A DNA stretch of 64,000 nt from Lamprobacter modestohalophilus (GTDB lineage: Bacteria > Pseudomonadota > Gammaproteobacteria > Chromatiales > Chromatiaceae): positions 62,001-126,000 of the forward strand of contig NZ_NRRY01000019.1 in NCBI RefSeq assembly GCF_016583905.1, in the 5' to 3' direction. Each line of letters begins with the position of its first letter. The first letter of the stretch is position 1. A model generated the notes under the pieces. The model was not told the DNA's origin, ran no database searches, and saw only the letters and a list, made by a program, of their open reading frames with translations. Shown piece by piece: positions 38,810 through 50,787 of this stretch. The translations under genes and the position numbers were made by a program.

Positions 38810-40374
38810 GACAGCTCACGATGGCCGACGCACAGCCGGTGTTCTCGCGCGAACGGCTCGACGCCGTGCTGTTCGACCTCGACGGCGTCCTGACCCGGAC
38901 CGCTGAGATCCACGCCGAGGCTTGGAAAAGGCTGTTCGACGACTATCTGAGCGAGCGTCCGGCCACGGCCGGCGAGGATCACAGCCGGTTCGATGACGAC
39001 CGCGACTATCGCCGCTACGTCGATGGCCGACCGCGTCTCAAGGGCGTCAAGCATTTCCTCCTCGCGCGCGGCATCGATCTGCCCGAGGGCGAGCCTGATG
39101 ACCCACCCGAGCACGAGACGCTGCATGGGCTCGGCAACCGCAAGAATGCCCTCTTCCGCGAGCTGATCGAGCAGCGTGGTGTCGCCGTCTACGCCTGTGC
39201 GGTCGATCTGGTGCGACGGTTGCGCCGCTCGGGGTTTCGCACCGCCGTGGTCACGGCCAGCAAGAATTGCGAGCTCATCCTGCAACAGGCGGGGCTCGAT
39301 GGGCTGTTCGATAAGCACCTGGATGGTGTCGAGGCCGAGGCACTGGAGCTGGCAGGCAAGCCCGATGCGGACACCTTCGTCGAGGCCGCCCATCAGCTCG
39401 GCTGCGAGCCCAAGCGCGCGGCGGTGATCGAGGACGCCACCGCGGGCGTGATGGCGGCGAGCCGCGGCCACTTCGGGCTGGTCATCGGCATCGATCGCGA
39501 CGGCCAGCGCGAGTCGCTGCTGAACAAGGGCGCCGATCGGGTGTTTGACGATCTGTGCCAGATCGGCATCGAATCGGCCCATCGCGAGACACCACCGTTG
39601 CTCGAGGAGATGGCGCTCATCAGTGACCGGCTCGCTGACAAGCAACCGGCGCTTTTTCTGGACTATGACGGCACCCTGACCCCGATCGTCGAACGCCCGG
39701 CAGACGCCCAACTCAGTCACAGCATGCGCCGCGCCTTGCGGGACGCCGCTGAGCAGATGCCGCTGGCCGTGATCAGCGGTCGCGACTTGGACGACGTCAG
39801 CGCCTTGGTCGGGATCGACAGTCTGATCTATGCTGGCAGTCACGGCTTCGATATCCGCGGCCCGGATCTGCGAATGGAGCTTCCCGAGGGCATCGACGCG
39901 CTTGATGCGCTGCAACAGGCGGCCGACAGGCTCGAGGCGCGGCTTGCGGACGTCGCCGGAGTCCGTATCGAGCGCAAGCGCTTCGCGGTCGCGATCCACG
40001 TGCGCCAGGTCGCCGACGAGGATCTGCCGCAGGTGCGCGAGGCGGTCGATCAGACCCGGCGCAGTCTCGATGGTTTGCGTCAGACCGGCGGCAAACGGCT
40101 CTTCGAGCTGCGCCCAGACGTCGACTGGGACAAGGGCCAGGCGCTGCGCTGGCTGCTCTCCGAGCTTGGGCTTGAGGGTCCCGACGTGCTGCCACTCTAT
40201 CTCGGCGATGATGACACCGATGAGGATGCCTTCCGTGCGCTGCGCCGGCTGGGCGGGATCAGCATCCTGGTCTCTGAAACAGCGCGCCCGAGCGCCGCGG
40301 ACTATCGCCTGCGCGCCCCCGACGACGTCGAAGCCCTGCTGACCTCTCTGACGGAGAGCGAGCGCCATGCATGA
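38788..40374 (+). CDS. otsB: HAD-family beta-phosphoglucomutase / trehalose-6-phosphate phosphatase fusion
   Basis: 528-residue two-domain phosphotransferase. Residues ~24-265 are a beta-PGM-like HAD domain (LFDLDGVLTRTAEIHAEAW, Asp30 and Asp32; VIEDATAGVMAASRG). Residues ~285-528 are a trehalose-phosphatase domain (FLDYDGTLTPIVERP, SGRDLDDV, GDDDTDEDAFRAL). It could convert trehalose-6-P to trehalose and beta-glucose-1-P to glucose-6-P. The same HAD-TPP-GH65 order occurs as one polypeptide in M. tuberculosis Rv2006 (OtsB1). Here the GH65 partner is separate and ~0.9 kb downstream. A vestigial GH65 start overlaps the stop codon (ATGCATGA). The ATG at 38788 lacks a clear ribosome site; 38821 is an alternative. 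Confidence 0.9.
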   Translation: MNTAMTDGQLTMADAQPVFSRERLDAVLFDLDGVLTRTAEIHAEAWKRLFDDYLSERPATAGEDHSRFDDDRDYRRYVDGRPRLKGVKHFLLARGIDLPEGEPDDPPEHETLHGLGNRKNALFRELIEQRGVAVYACAVDLVRRLRRSGFRTAVVTASKNCELILQQAGLDGLFDKHLDGVEAEALELAGKPDADTFVEAAHQLGCEPKRAAVIEDATAGVMAASRGHFGLVIGIDRDGQRESLLNKGADRVFDDLCQIGIESAHRETPPLLEEMALISDRLADKQPALFLDYDGTLTPIVERPADAQLSHSMRRALRDAAEQMPLAVISGRDLDDVSALVGIDSLIYAGSHGFDIRGPDLRMELPEGIDALDALQQAADRLEARLADVAGVRIERKRFAVAIHVRQVADEDLPQVREAVDQTRRSLDGLRQTGGKRLFELRPDVDWDKGQALRWLLSELGLEGPDVLPLYLGDDDTDEDAFRALRRLGGISILVSETARPSAADYRLRAPDDVEALLTSLTESERHA

Positions 40375-40390
40375 CTGGCAGTGGAGCTAA
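40367..40390 (+). pseudogene. Vestigial GH65 start (MHDWQWS-stop)
   Basis: ATG 40367 overlaps the HAD-TPP stop and encodes MHDWQWS before TAA. The intact GH65 gene at 41285 starts MHDWEWSYHDY. This is the broken first copy of the GH65 5' end left by duplication or insertion. Confidence 0.75.
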
Positions 40391-40410
40391 ACGCCTTCCT
40401 CACAGCCTTT

Positions 40411-40448
40411 CCTAGAGCAAAAACCGATGAACACTGCGATGACCGATG
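40411..40448 (+). repeat. Leader direct repeat, copy 2 (secreted-protein start)
   Basis: Second copy of the HAD-TPP leader and first codons (MNTAMTD), 25 identical bases from 40424 to 40448. After an 18-20 bp divergent stretch, a 22-bp segment (SGERLNA versus SRERLDA) still matches at 17 of 22 bases by my count. Confidence 0.8.
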
Positions 40449-41155
40449 TAAAGTCCCGATGCTCAGGCGAGCGACTCAACGCCAATACCCTGCTGCTCCT
40501 TATCAGCGCCGCACTGGCGATCACCGCCGCTATGGCGACCACCGACGTCGCTGCTCAAGCACCCTTTGATCCCGCCGCCCCCGGCGAGGCGAGGCGGACA
40601 CCCAGTGGTGAGCCCTGGCGCGGCACCCTGCAGAGCGGCGCCAAGGTCTGGGTCGACCCCCGCACCAACCGGCCGATGACCCAAGGACCCGGCTACCAGA
40701 CCCAGCTCTGGGATGGCATCTATCGCCTGAACAACGGCACTGAGCTGCATGTGCGCGAGGGTCGGGTGGTGCCGAACACCGAGATGCTTGAGCGTCGCCA
40801 GGCGACGCCAATGCCACCGCCCTCTGACGAGCAGGCCCCCAGGGAGGATGACACTGCGCAGCCGGGGCAGCCGGGGCAGCCGGGCGAGACAGCCTTACCG
40901 CAGGGCGGCGACAGCCGTCCCTGCCAGGTGCTGGTTGAGCAGGCCTGCGGTCCCGACAACGCCTGCGCGGATACCACCAAGTGCAGCGCCGCACATCAGC
41001 TGGTCGACATGGCCGCTGAGCAGCGGGCGCAACAGGCAAGGCCGAATGCTGTGACAGGGACCGAGCTCAAGTGCCGCGAAGCACTCAACGACAGTTTCTT
41101 TGCCCCCTGTCGAGCGAGCGCCGCTGGCGAGGACAACGCAGCACCAGCGCGCTGA
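40427..41155 (+). CDS. Predicted secreted Cys-containing protein of unknown function
   Basis: 242-residue protein. The first ~18 residues (MNTAMTDVKSRCSGERLNA) resemble the start of the HAD-TPP protein. A hydrophobic stretch follows (LLLLISAALAITAAM) with a plausible signal-peptidase site after DVAAQA. The mature part has WDGIYRLNNGTELHVREGRVVP, a Pro/Gln/Gly linker with PGQPGQPGE and a C-terminal region with six Cys (PCQVLVEQACGPDNAC, TTKCSAAHQLVDMA, LKCREALNDSFFAPC). That suggests a disulfide-bonded periplasmic or exported protein. I do not recognise a family. It lies inside the duplication scar that separates HAD-TPP from GH65. Confidence 0.7.
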   Translation: MNTAMTDVKSRCSGERLNANTLLLLISAALAITAAMATTDVAAQAPFDPAAPGEARRTPSGEPWRGTLQSGAKVWVDPRTNRPMTQGPGYQTQLWDGIYRLNNGTELHVREGRVVPNTEMLERRQATPMPPPSDEQAPREDDTAQPGQPGQPGETALPQGGDSRPCQVLVEQACGPDNACADTTKCSAAHQLVDMAAEQRAQQARPNAVTGTELKCREALNDSFFAPCRASAAGEDNAAPAR

Positions 41156-41238
41156 TAGTGGCCCATAAGTTGCATCGACGAGTCTTGTATTTCGGACCCG
41201 TCCGCGCTGCTTGCGATGGCCTGGCCTGCAGAGCCTCT

Positions 41239-41284
41239 GCAGACATCGAAGCACTGCTCGGTCCTCTGGTGGAGATTGAACGCA

Positions 41285-41292
<8 letters not shown>
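41239..41292 (+). pseudogene. Vestige of a second HAD-TPP 3' end
   Basis: 54 bp encoding ADIEALLGPLVEIERNA-stop align without gaps to the last 54 bp of the HAD-TPP gene (DDVEALLTSLTESERHA-stop), 39 of 54 bases identical by my count. Both copies end in the same ATGCATGA overlap with a GH65 start. Confidence 0.75.
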
Positions 41293-45617
<4,325 letters not shown>

Positions 45618-45621
<4 letters not shown>

Positions 45622-45935
45622 TGGCTCAGGACAAACAATCGCCCGAGGAGCGGTTCCGTGACCAGGTCGAGCGCAAGGCCGCGCGAAAACGGCGCGCCCG
45701 CGGCGAGCGCGATCGCAACGTCTGGTTCTGGCTCGGGATGTTCGGCCTGGTCGGTTGGGCGGTGGCGGTGCCCACCGTGATCGGCGTCGCCTTCGGTGTG
45801 TGGCTCGACCGCCTCTGGCCGGCCGAGCAGGCCTCCTGGACCCTGAGCTTGCTCCTCATCGGCGTCGCGCTCGGTTGTGTGAACGCCTGGTATTGGGTCA
45901 AACGCGAGAGTCGGCATGACGGCAACGAGCAGTGA
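45618..45935 (+). CDS. atpQ: N-ATPase accessory membrane protein AtpQ
   Basis: 105-residue protein with a basic N-terminus (VERKAARKRRARGERD) and two membrane helices (VWFWLGMFGLVGWAVAVPTVIG; WTLSLLLIGVALGCVNAWYW). Position and topology match AtpQ of N-ATPase operons, related to AtpI/AtpZ, proposed to help c-ring assembly or divalent-ion transport. It overlaps atpC by 4 bp. Confidence 0.85.
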
Positions 45936-45944
45936 GGCGCCCGC

Positions 45945-46301
45945 ATGAATACATCCTGGTGGTTAGCCCCCTGGTCATCGGACCTGAGTCTGTCGGTCGT
46001 CGCCCTGCTCGGCGGCTTGGTCGTCGGCTGGGCCTTCTTCTATGGGCTGCTGCGCACGGTTCGGGCGCTTCCAAGCAGCGAGCACCCGGTGCGGCTGCTC
46101 GCGCTGAGCCTGGTGATGCGCCTCGCGCTGCTCGCGGGCGCCGGCTGGCTGCTGCTGCAGGTCGGCGGCGGCTGGGTCCAGATCCTGCTGGCGCTGGCCG
46201 GCGTGATGCTGATGCGCCTGCTGATCCTACGCCGCTCGCTGCCGTCGACGAGCCCACCCACACAACCGGTCTCAGAGCCCGCTCGATCCACTCGCGGCTG
46301 A
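45945..46301 (+). CDS. atpR: N-ATPase accessory membrane protein AtpR
   Basis: 118-residue protein with about three membrane helices (SVVALLGGLVVGWAFFYGLL, LLALSLVMRLALLAGAGWLLL, VQILLALAGVMLMRLL). The conserved Arg in LVMRLALL fits AtpR, a subunit specific to N-ATPase operons. The Arg has been suggested to face the c-subunit carboxylate during assembly. It lies 9 bp after atpQ. Confidence 0.85.
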   Translation: MNTSWWLAPWSSDLSLSVVALLGGLVVGWAFFYGLLRTVRALPSSEHPVRLLALSLVMRLALLAGAGWLLLQVGGGWVQILLALAGVMLMRLLILRRSLPSTSPPTQPVSEPARSTRG

Positions 46302-46320
46302 CCGCGAGCCGCGAACCGTA

Positions 46321-46341
46321 AGCCTTCAGCCTTCAGCCTTC
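46321..46341 (+). repeat. Heptamer tandem repeat (agccttc x3)
   Basis: Three perfect 7-bp copies, followed by a partial one, lie in the spacer between atpR and atpB. Confidence 0.8.
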
Positions 46342-46370
46342 AGCCACGAAAAGAGCATGCCACTGCAGCC

Positions 46371-47180
46371 ATGACCATCAGTCCCGATCAAATCGTCCTC
46401 TGGGCATGGGGACCGCTCCATCTCAACGCCACGGTGGCCTGGACCTGGGCGATCATGGCACTGATCACCCTGGTTTGCTGGGGCGTCAGCCGGCGCCTGA
46501 CCAGCGGCCCTGAGCTATCGCGCTGGCAGAATGCGCTGGAGGTGCTGGTGACCGGTCTGCGCGATCAGATCCGCGACGTCAGCCAGCAGGAGCCCGGCCA
46601 GTACCTGCCCTTCGTCGGCACCCTGTTCGTGTTCATCGCGGTCTCGAATCTGCTGACGCTAGTGCCCTTCTACCTGCCACCGACCGGCTCGCTCTCGACC
46701 ACCACCGCGCTCGCCCTGTGCGTGCTCATCGCCGTGCCGCTGTTCGGGATCATCCATCGCGGCCCGCTCGGCTATCTGCGCCACTACATCGAGCCGACGC
46801 CGCTGATGATGCCGTTCAATCTCATCGGTGAGCTCTCGCGGACGCTCGCGCTCGCGGTCCGCCTGTACGGCAACATCATGAGCGGCACGGTCATCGTTGG
46901 CATCCTGCTGAGTCTGACGCCGTTCTTCTTCCCGATCGTGATGCAGCTGCTCGGGCTGCTCACCGGCATGATCCAAGCCTACATCTTCGCCGTGCTGGCG
47001 ATGGTCTACATCGCCTCGGCGAGCAGTGCCAACCGGGCAGCCGACCAGGGCTCCGATCAGCAAGGCAAGCAGCAAAGCGACCAGCAAGGCAAACAGCAAG
47101 GCAATCAGCAAGACGATCAGCAAGACGATCAGCAAGGCGGCCAGGCATCCAAACAGACCGACCGCTCGACACAGGCTTGA
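46371..47180 (+). CDS. atpB: N-ATPase subunit a
   Basis: 269-residue Fo stator subunit. Membrane helices and the essential Arg in ELSRTLALAVRLYGNIMSG are clear, followed by the last helix pair (MIQAYIFAVLAMVYIASAS). After ~residue 222 the protein has an unusual hydrophilic tail of ~45 residues rich in Gln, Asp and Gly (QQGKQQSDQQGKQQGNQQ), encoded by about seven 12-bp units of cagcaaggcaaN. Family members normally end soon after the last helix. The tail would hang from the membrane near the c-ring. Confidence 0.92.
   Translation: MTISPDQIVLWAWGPLHLNATVAWTWAIMALITLVCWGVSRRLTSGPELSRWQNALEVLVTGLRDQIRDVSQQEPGQYLPFVGTLFVFIAVSNLLTLVPFYLPPTGSLSTTTALALCVLIAVPLFGIIHRGPLGYLRHYIEPTPLMMPFNLIGELSRTLALAVRLYGNIMSGTVIVGILLSLTPFFFPIVMQLLGLLTGMIQAYIFAVLAMVYIASASSANRAADQGSDQQGKQQSDQQGKQQGNQQDDQQDDQQGGQASKQTDRSTQA
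47050..47151 (+). repeat. 12-bp coding tandem repeat at the atpB 3' end
   Basis: Seven or so copies of cagcaagRcRRN run in frame and encode QQGK/QQDD tetrapeptides at the C-terminus of subunit a. Confidence 0.85.
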
Positions 47181-47209
47181 CCCCCACACTTTCAGCATCA
47201 GGAGGCCTT

Positions 47210-47482
47210 ATGGACAGTATCGCCCTCATTGGCATGGTTTCGGCACTCAGCGCCGGACTCACGATTGGCATCGGCGCGATCGGCCCGGCGCTCGGCGAAG
47301 GCCGCGCAGTGGCCCAGGCCCTGAGCGCCATGGCTCAGCAGCCCGATGAATCGGCCAACATCACGCGCACGCTCTTCGTCGGTCTGGCGATGATCGAGTC
47401 GACCGCGATCTATTGCTTCGTGGTCTCGATGATCCTGATCTTCGCCAACCCGTTCTGGGACCACGTCATCGCCGGAGGCTGA
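47210..47482 (+). CDS. atpE: N-ATPase subunit c
   Basis: 90-residue hairpin proteolipid of the Fo rotor ring. Helix 1 is SALSAGLTIGIGAIGPALGEG, and helix 2 carries the ion-binding Glu in LAMIESTAIYCFVV. The Glu-Ser-Thr group is shared with Na+-binding rings, but the helix-1 position that is Gln in I. tartaricus is Glu here (GEGRA). A second carboxylate in helix 1 is characteristic of N-ATPase rings. Whether H+ or Na+ is moved cannot be settled here. AGGAGG precedes the ATG at 47210. Confidence 0.93.
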   Translation: MDSIALIGMVSALSAGLTIGIGAIGPALGEGRAVAQALSAMAQQPDESANITRTLFVGLAMIESTAIYCFVVSMILIFANPFWDHVIAGG

Positions 47483-47486
47483 GACC

Positions 47487-48245
47487 ATGCAGATCGACTG
47501 GCTCACGGTCGCCGCGCAAGTGGTCAATTTCCTGATCCTGGTCTACTTGCTGAAGCGTTTTCTCTACAAACCGGTCACCGCTGCGATGGCGCGCCGCGAG
47601 CAGCGGGTTGAGGATCGGCTGCAACAGAGCCGCGAGCGTGAGGCGCAGGCCGAGCACGAGCGCGAACGCCTGCATCAGCGCCTCGAGCAGCTCGATCAGC
47701 AGCGCGACAAGCTCATGCAAGAGGCGCGCGAGAAGGCCGAGCAGGAGCGTCAACAGCTGCTGGATGAGGCCCGCGACGAGCGCGAGGCCAGCCGCCAGCG
47801 TTGGCAACAGCAAGCCGAGGATGAGAAGGACCGGTTTCTCGAGGGTCTGCGGCGTGAGACCACAGCAGGCTTCGAACAGCTGGCGCGCAAGGCCCTGACC
47901 GACTTGGCCGATGTCGAGCTGGAGGCGCAGATGGTGCATCAGCTCATCGCCAGGTTGGACGCGCTGGACGAGGACGTGCGTCAGCAGTTGGCGAATGCCT
48001 CGGCGAGCGAGCAGGTCCAGATCAACACCCGTTTTGCACTGGCCGAGTCGCAGCGACGACAGCTCACCGAGGCGATCCAGCAACAGCTCGGCGAACAGCG
48101 CGAAGTCGCTTATCAGGAGTCATCGCAGCTGCTGTGCGGGATCGAGTTTCGCGTCGGTGGCCAACGGCTTGGCTGGACCCTCGCCGACTATCTCGACCGC
48201 TTTGAAGAACGCCTCGACAACGCCATCGGCGCGACACCGGCTTAG
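47487..48245 (+). CDS. atpF: N-ATPase subunit b (with delta-like extension)
   Basis: 252-residue peripheral-stalk subunit with one N-terminal membrane helix (VAAQVVNFLILVYLLKRFLY) and a long, strongly charged coiled coil. The operon has no atpH (delta). In N-ATPases the longer b C-terminus (here ~170-252, ending LGWTLADYLDRFEERLD) takes the delta role, and the length here fits that. The stop codon lies in a heptamer repeat. Confidence 0.9.
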   Translation: MQIDWLTVAAQVVNFLILVYLLKRFLYKPVTAAMARREQRVEDRLQQSREREAQAEHERERLHQRLEQLDQQRDKLMQEAREKAEQERQQLLDEARDEREASRQRWQQQAEDEKDRFLEGLRRETTAGFEQLARKALTDLADVELEAQMVHQLIARLDALDEDVRQQLANASASEQVQINTRFALAESQRRQLTEAIQQQLGEQREVAYQESSQLLCGIEFRVGGQRLGWTLADYLDRFEERLDNAIGATPA

Positions 48246-48268
48246 CGCCTAGCGCTTAGCGTCTAGCG
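48241..48268 (+). repeat. Heptamer tandem repeat (YYTAGCG x4)
   Basis: Contiguous units cttagcg, cctagcg, cttagcg and tctagcg start within the last codons of atpF, whose TAG stop lies in the first unit, and fill the spacer to atpA. Confidence 0.85.
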
Positions 48269-48293
48269 CTCAATCGTCGAGTATGCAGCGGGG

Positions 48294-49853
48294 ATGACGC
48301 CGCTGGAAACGCTTTCAGGCTGCAGAGACCACTTTATGCTCCAACGCACGCTGGACACGAGCTTCGACCAGGTCCACACAGCGATCGACTCGCTCGAGCT
48401 CCAACCCGAGCTCAGCGAGATCGGCACCCTGCTCGAGGTCGGCGGCGGTATCGCCCGGGTGCGCGGACTGCCGACGCTGGGCGCCGAAGCACTGGTGCGC
48501 TTCCCCGACGGCGTGCTCGGCCTGGCCGTCAACCTCGACGAGCACGAGCTCGGCATCGTCCTGCTCGATCACGGTGATCGCCTCACGCCTGGTGCTCAGG
48601 TGCAGGCGACCGGACGCCAGGCCGACACCCCGGTCGGCGAGGCCTTGATCGGGCGCGTGATCGATGCCACCGGCCGTCCCCTGGATGACGGCGGGCCGCT
48701 GTCGACCAGTGAGCGCCAGCCAGTAGAACGACCGGCACCGGCGATCATGGAGCGCGCGCCGGTCTCCACCCCACTCGAGAGTGGGATCAAGGCCGTCGAC
48801 GCGATGATCCCGATCGGCCGCGGCCAACGCGAGCTGATCGTCGGCGACCGCCAGAGCGGCAAGACCACCGTCGCCGTCGACACCATCATCAACCAGCGCG
48901 ACAAGGATGTGCTCTGCATCTACTGCGCGATTGGCCAACGCGGCACCGCGGTGGCCCGCGCGGTCGACGCGCTGCGCAGCAGCGGCGCGCTCGCGCATAG
49001 CATCGTGGTCAGTGCCTCCGGTGAGGATGCGCCCGGGCTGCAGTACATCACGCCCTATGCGGCGACGGCGATGGGCGAATACTTCATGCAACAGGGCCGC
49101 GATGTGCTGATCGTCTACGACGATCTGACCCGCCACGCCCGCGCCTATCGAGAGCTGTCGCTGTTGCTGCGCCGCCCACCAGGGCGTGAGGCCTACCCGG
49201 GCGACATCTTCTACATCCACTCGCGGCTGCTCGAGCGCGCCACGCACCTGCGCGAGGAGCTCGGCGGCGGCTCGCTCACCGCACTGCCGATCGTCGAGAC
49301 CCAGGCCCAGGACATCTCCGCCTATATCCCCACCAACCTGATCTCGATCACCGATGGCCAGATCTATCTCTCGCCGACCCTCTTCCGCAAGGGACTGCTG
49401 CCGGCCATCGATGTCGGGCGCTCGGTCTCGCGCGTCGGCGGCAAGACCCAGTATCCGACCTTTCGCCAAGTCGCTGGCGATCTGCGCCTCGCCTATACCC
49501 AGTTCGAGGAGCTCGAGACCTTCGCGCGCTTTGCGACCCGGCTCGACGAGCGCACCCGTCAACGCATCGAGCGTGGACGGCGCGTCCGGCAGATCCTGCG
49601 TCAGCCGGCTGGGCAGCCCTTGCGCGCGAGCGAGCAGGTCGCGGTGCTGCTAGCGACCAATGAGGGCCACCTCGATGCGGTGCCGACCGAGCGCGTCGTC
49701 GATGCCGAGCAACGCATCCGCGAGCACGTGCGCTCCTCGCTGCCTGAGATCTGCGCGCGGATCGATGCCGGTGAAGACCTGGACGAGCCGGACTGGGAAC
49801 AGCTCGACACGGCCGCCGCTGACGCTGTCAGCGGGCTGACCGAGGACGATTGA
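48294..49853 (+). CDS. atpA: N-ATPase subunit alpha
   Basis: 519-residue non-catalytic F1 alpha subunit. The P-loop is [64 protein letters not shown] and the [15 protein letters not shown] segment are diagnostic. The start is uncertain between ATG 48294 and ATG 48336 ([10 protein letters not shown]), the latter closer to the family N-terminus. Confidence 0.94.
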   Translation: MTPLETLSGCRDHFMLQRTLDTSFDQVHTAIDSLELQPELSEIGTLLEVGGGIARVRGLPTLGAEALVRFPDGVLGLAVNLDEHELGIVLLDHGDRLTPGAQVQATGRQADTPVGEALIGRVIDATGRPLDDGGPLSTSERQPVERPAPAIMERAPVSTPLESGIKAVDAMIPIGRGQRELIVGDRQSGKTTVAVDTIINQRDKDVLCIYCAIGQRGTAVARAVDALRSSGALAHSIVVSASGEDAPGLQYITPYAATAMGEYFMQQGRDVLIVYDDLTRHARAYRELSLLLRRPPGREAYPGDIFYIHSRLLERATHLREELGGGSLTALPIVETQAQDISAYIPTNLISITDGQIYLSPTLFRKGLLPAIDVGRSVSRVGGKTQYPTFRQVAGDLRLAYTQFEELETFARFATRLDERTRQRIERGRRVRQILRQPAGQPLRASEQVAVLLATNEGHLDAVPTERVVDAEQRIREHVRSSLPEICARIDAGEDLDEPDWEQLDTAAADAVSGLTEDD

Positions 49854-49857
49854 CCGC

Positions 49858-50787
49858 ATGGAATCTCCCCAAGCCCTGCAGCAACGGATTCAGAGCCTTG
49901 GCGATCTGCAGCAGATCGTTCGCACCATGAAGGCACTCTCGGCGGTCAGCATCCGTCAGTATGAGCGTGCAGCCGACACCTTGGCCGATTCCGAGCACTG
50001 CATTCAGCTCGGCTTGCAGGTCGCGCTCCGCGACGGTCTTCAGGCCTTGCCTGATCGCAGCGCCAGCGGGACCGGTGCGGCAGCCGTCATCGTCTTTGGC
50101 ACCGATCATGGACTCTGCGGCCGCTTCAATGAAGTCATTGCCGAGCAGGCGTTGGAACATGTGTCGGAGCAAGCATCGGAACAGGCATCGGAGCAAGCAT
50201 CGGAACAATCACCCGGCGAGCAGGCCCGCGGCGAGCAGGCCCCCAAGGCGATGCACTGGCTCGCCGTCGGCGAGCGCCTACTGCCGCTGCTGGATCAGCA
50301 GAGCCAACTGGAATGGATGCAGGTGCCGAGCTCGGCGGCCGGGATCACGGCCGTGGTGCAACGGGTGCTCTTGCGCGTCGATGACTGGCGGGCACAGGGC
50401 GTCGACCGGGTCGAGCTGTTCCACAACCGCCCAAGCGGTCGCAGCGGCTATGAGCCGACACGGCAGCAGCTGTTCCCTTTCGATCGAGAACGCTTTCAGC
50501 GCTTCGCCCAGCGCCCCTGGCCATCACGGCAGCTCCCGCAAGCGCTGATGCCGCAACCTGCTCTGCTGCGGCATCTGCTGCGCCAGCACTACTTCTTCAT
50601 GCTGTTTCGCGCCCTTGCCGAGTCGCTCGCCGCCGAGCACGGCGGTCGCCTGGCGGCGATGCAGGCCGCTGAGAAGAACATCGACGAACGGCTCGAGGAG
50701 GTCACCGGTCGCTTCCGCCGCGTGCGCCAAGAGCAGATTACCAGCGAGCTGCTCGATGTGGTTTCCGGCTTCGAGGCGGTGTCCTGA
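49858..50787 (+). CDS. atpG: N-ATPase subunit gamma
   Basis: 309-residue central-shaft subunit with N- and C-terminal coiled helices (LQQRIQSLGDLQQIVRTMKALSAVSIRQYE; RLAAMQAAEKNIDERLEEVTG). The middle domain is interrupted after FNEVIAEQALEHV by EQASEQASEQASEQS, encoded by 12-bp repeats (~50160-50215). The insert lies in the globular part near where regulatory loops occur in other gamma subunits. The last codons (FEAVS-stop) fall in a 16-bp direct repeat shared with 51863-51878. Confidence 0.92.
   Translation: MESPQALQQRIQSLGDLQQIVRTMKALSAVSIRQYERAADTLADSEHCIQLGLQVALRDGLQALPDRSASGTGAAAVIVFGTDHGLCGRFNEVIAEQALEHVSEQASEQASEQASEQSPGEQARGEQAPKAMHWLAVGERLLPLLDQQSQLEWMQVPSSAAGITAVVQRVLLRVDDWRAQGVDRVELFHNRPSGRSGYEPTRQQLFPFDRERFQRFAQRPWPSRQLPQALMPQPALLRHLLRQHYFFMLFRALAESLAAEHGGRLAAMQAAEKNIDERLEEVTGRFRRVRQEQITSELLDVVSGFEAVS

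Noticed and set aside
38737-40368. 543-codon open frame on the minus strand
   Set aside because: Exact antisense of the well-supported HAD-TPP gene; composition is not protein-like.
41071-41238. 5' part of a 73-codon ORF ending at 41292
   Set aside because: Only its last 18 codons match HAD-TPP; the earlier part overlaps the secreted-protein gene out of frame.
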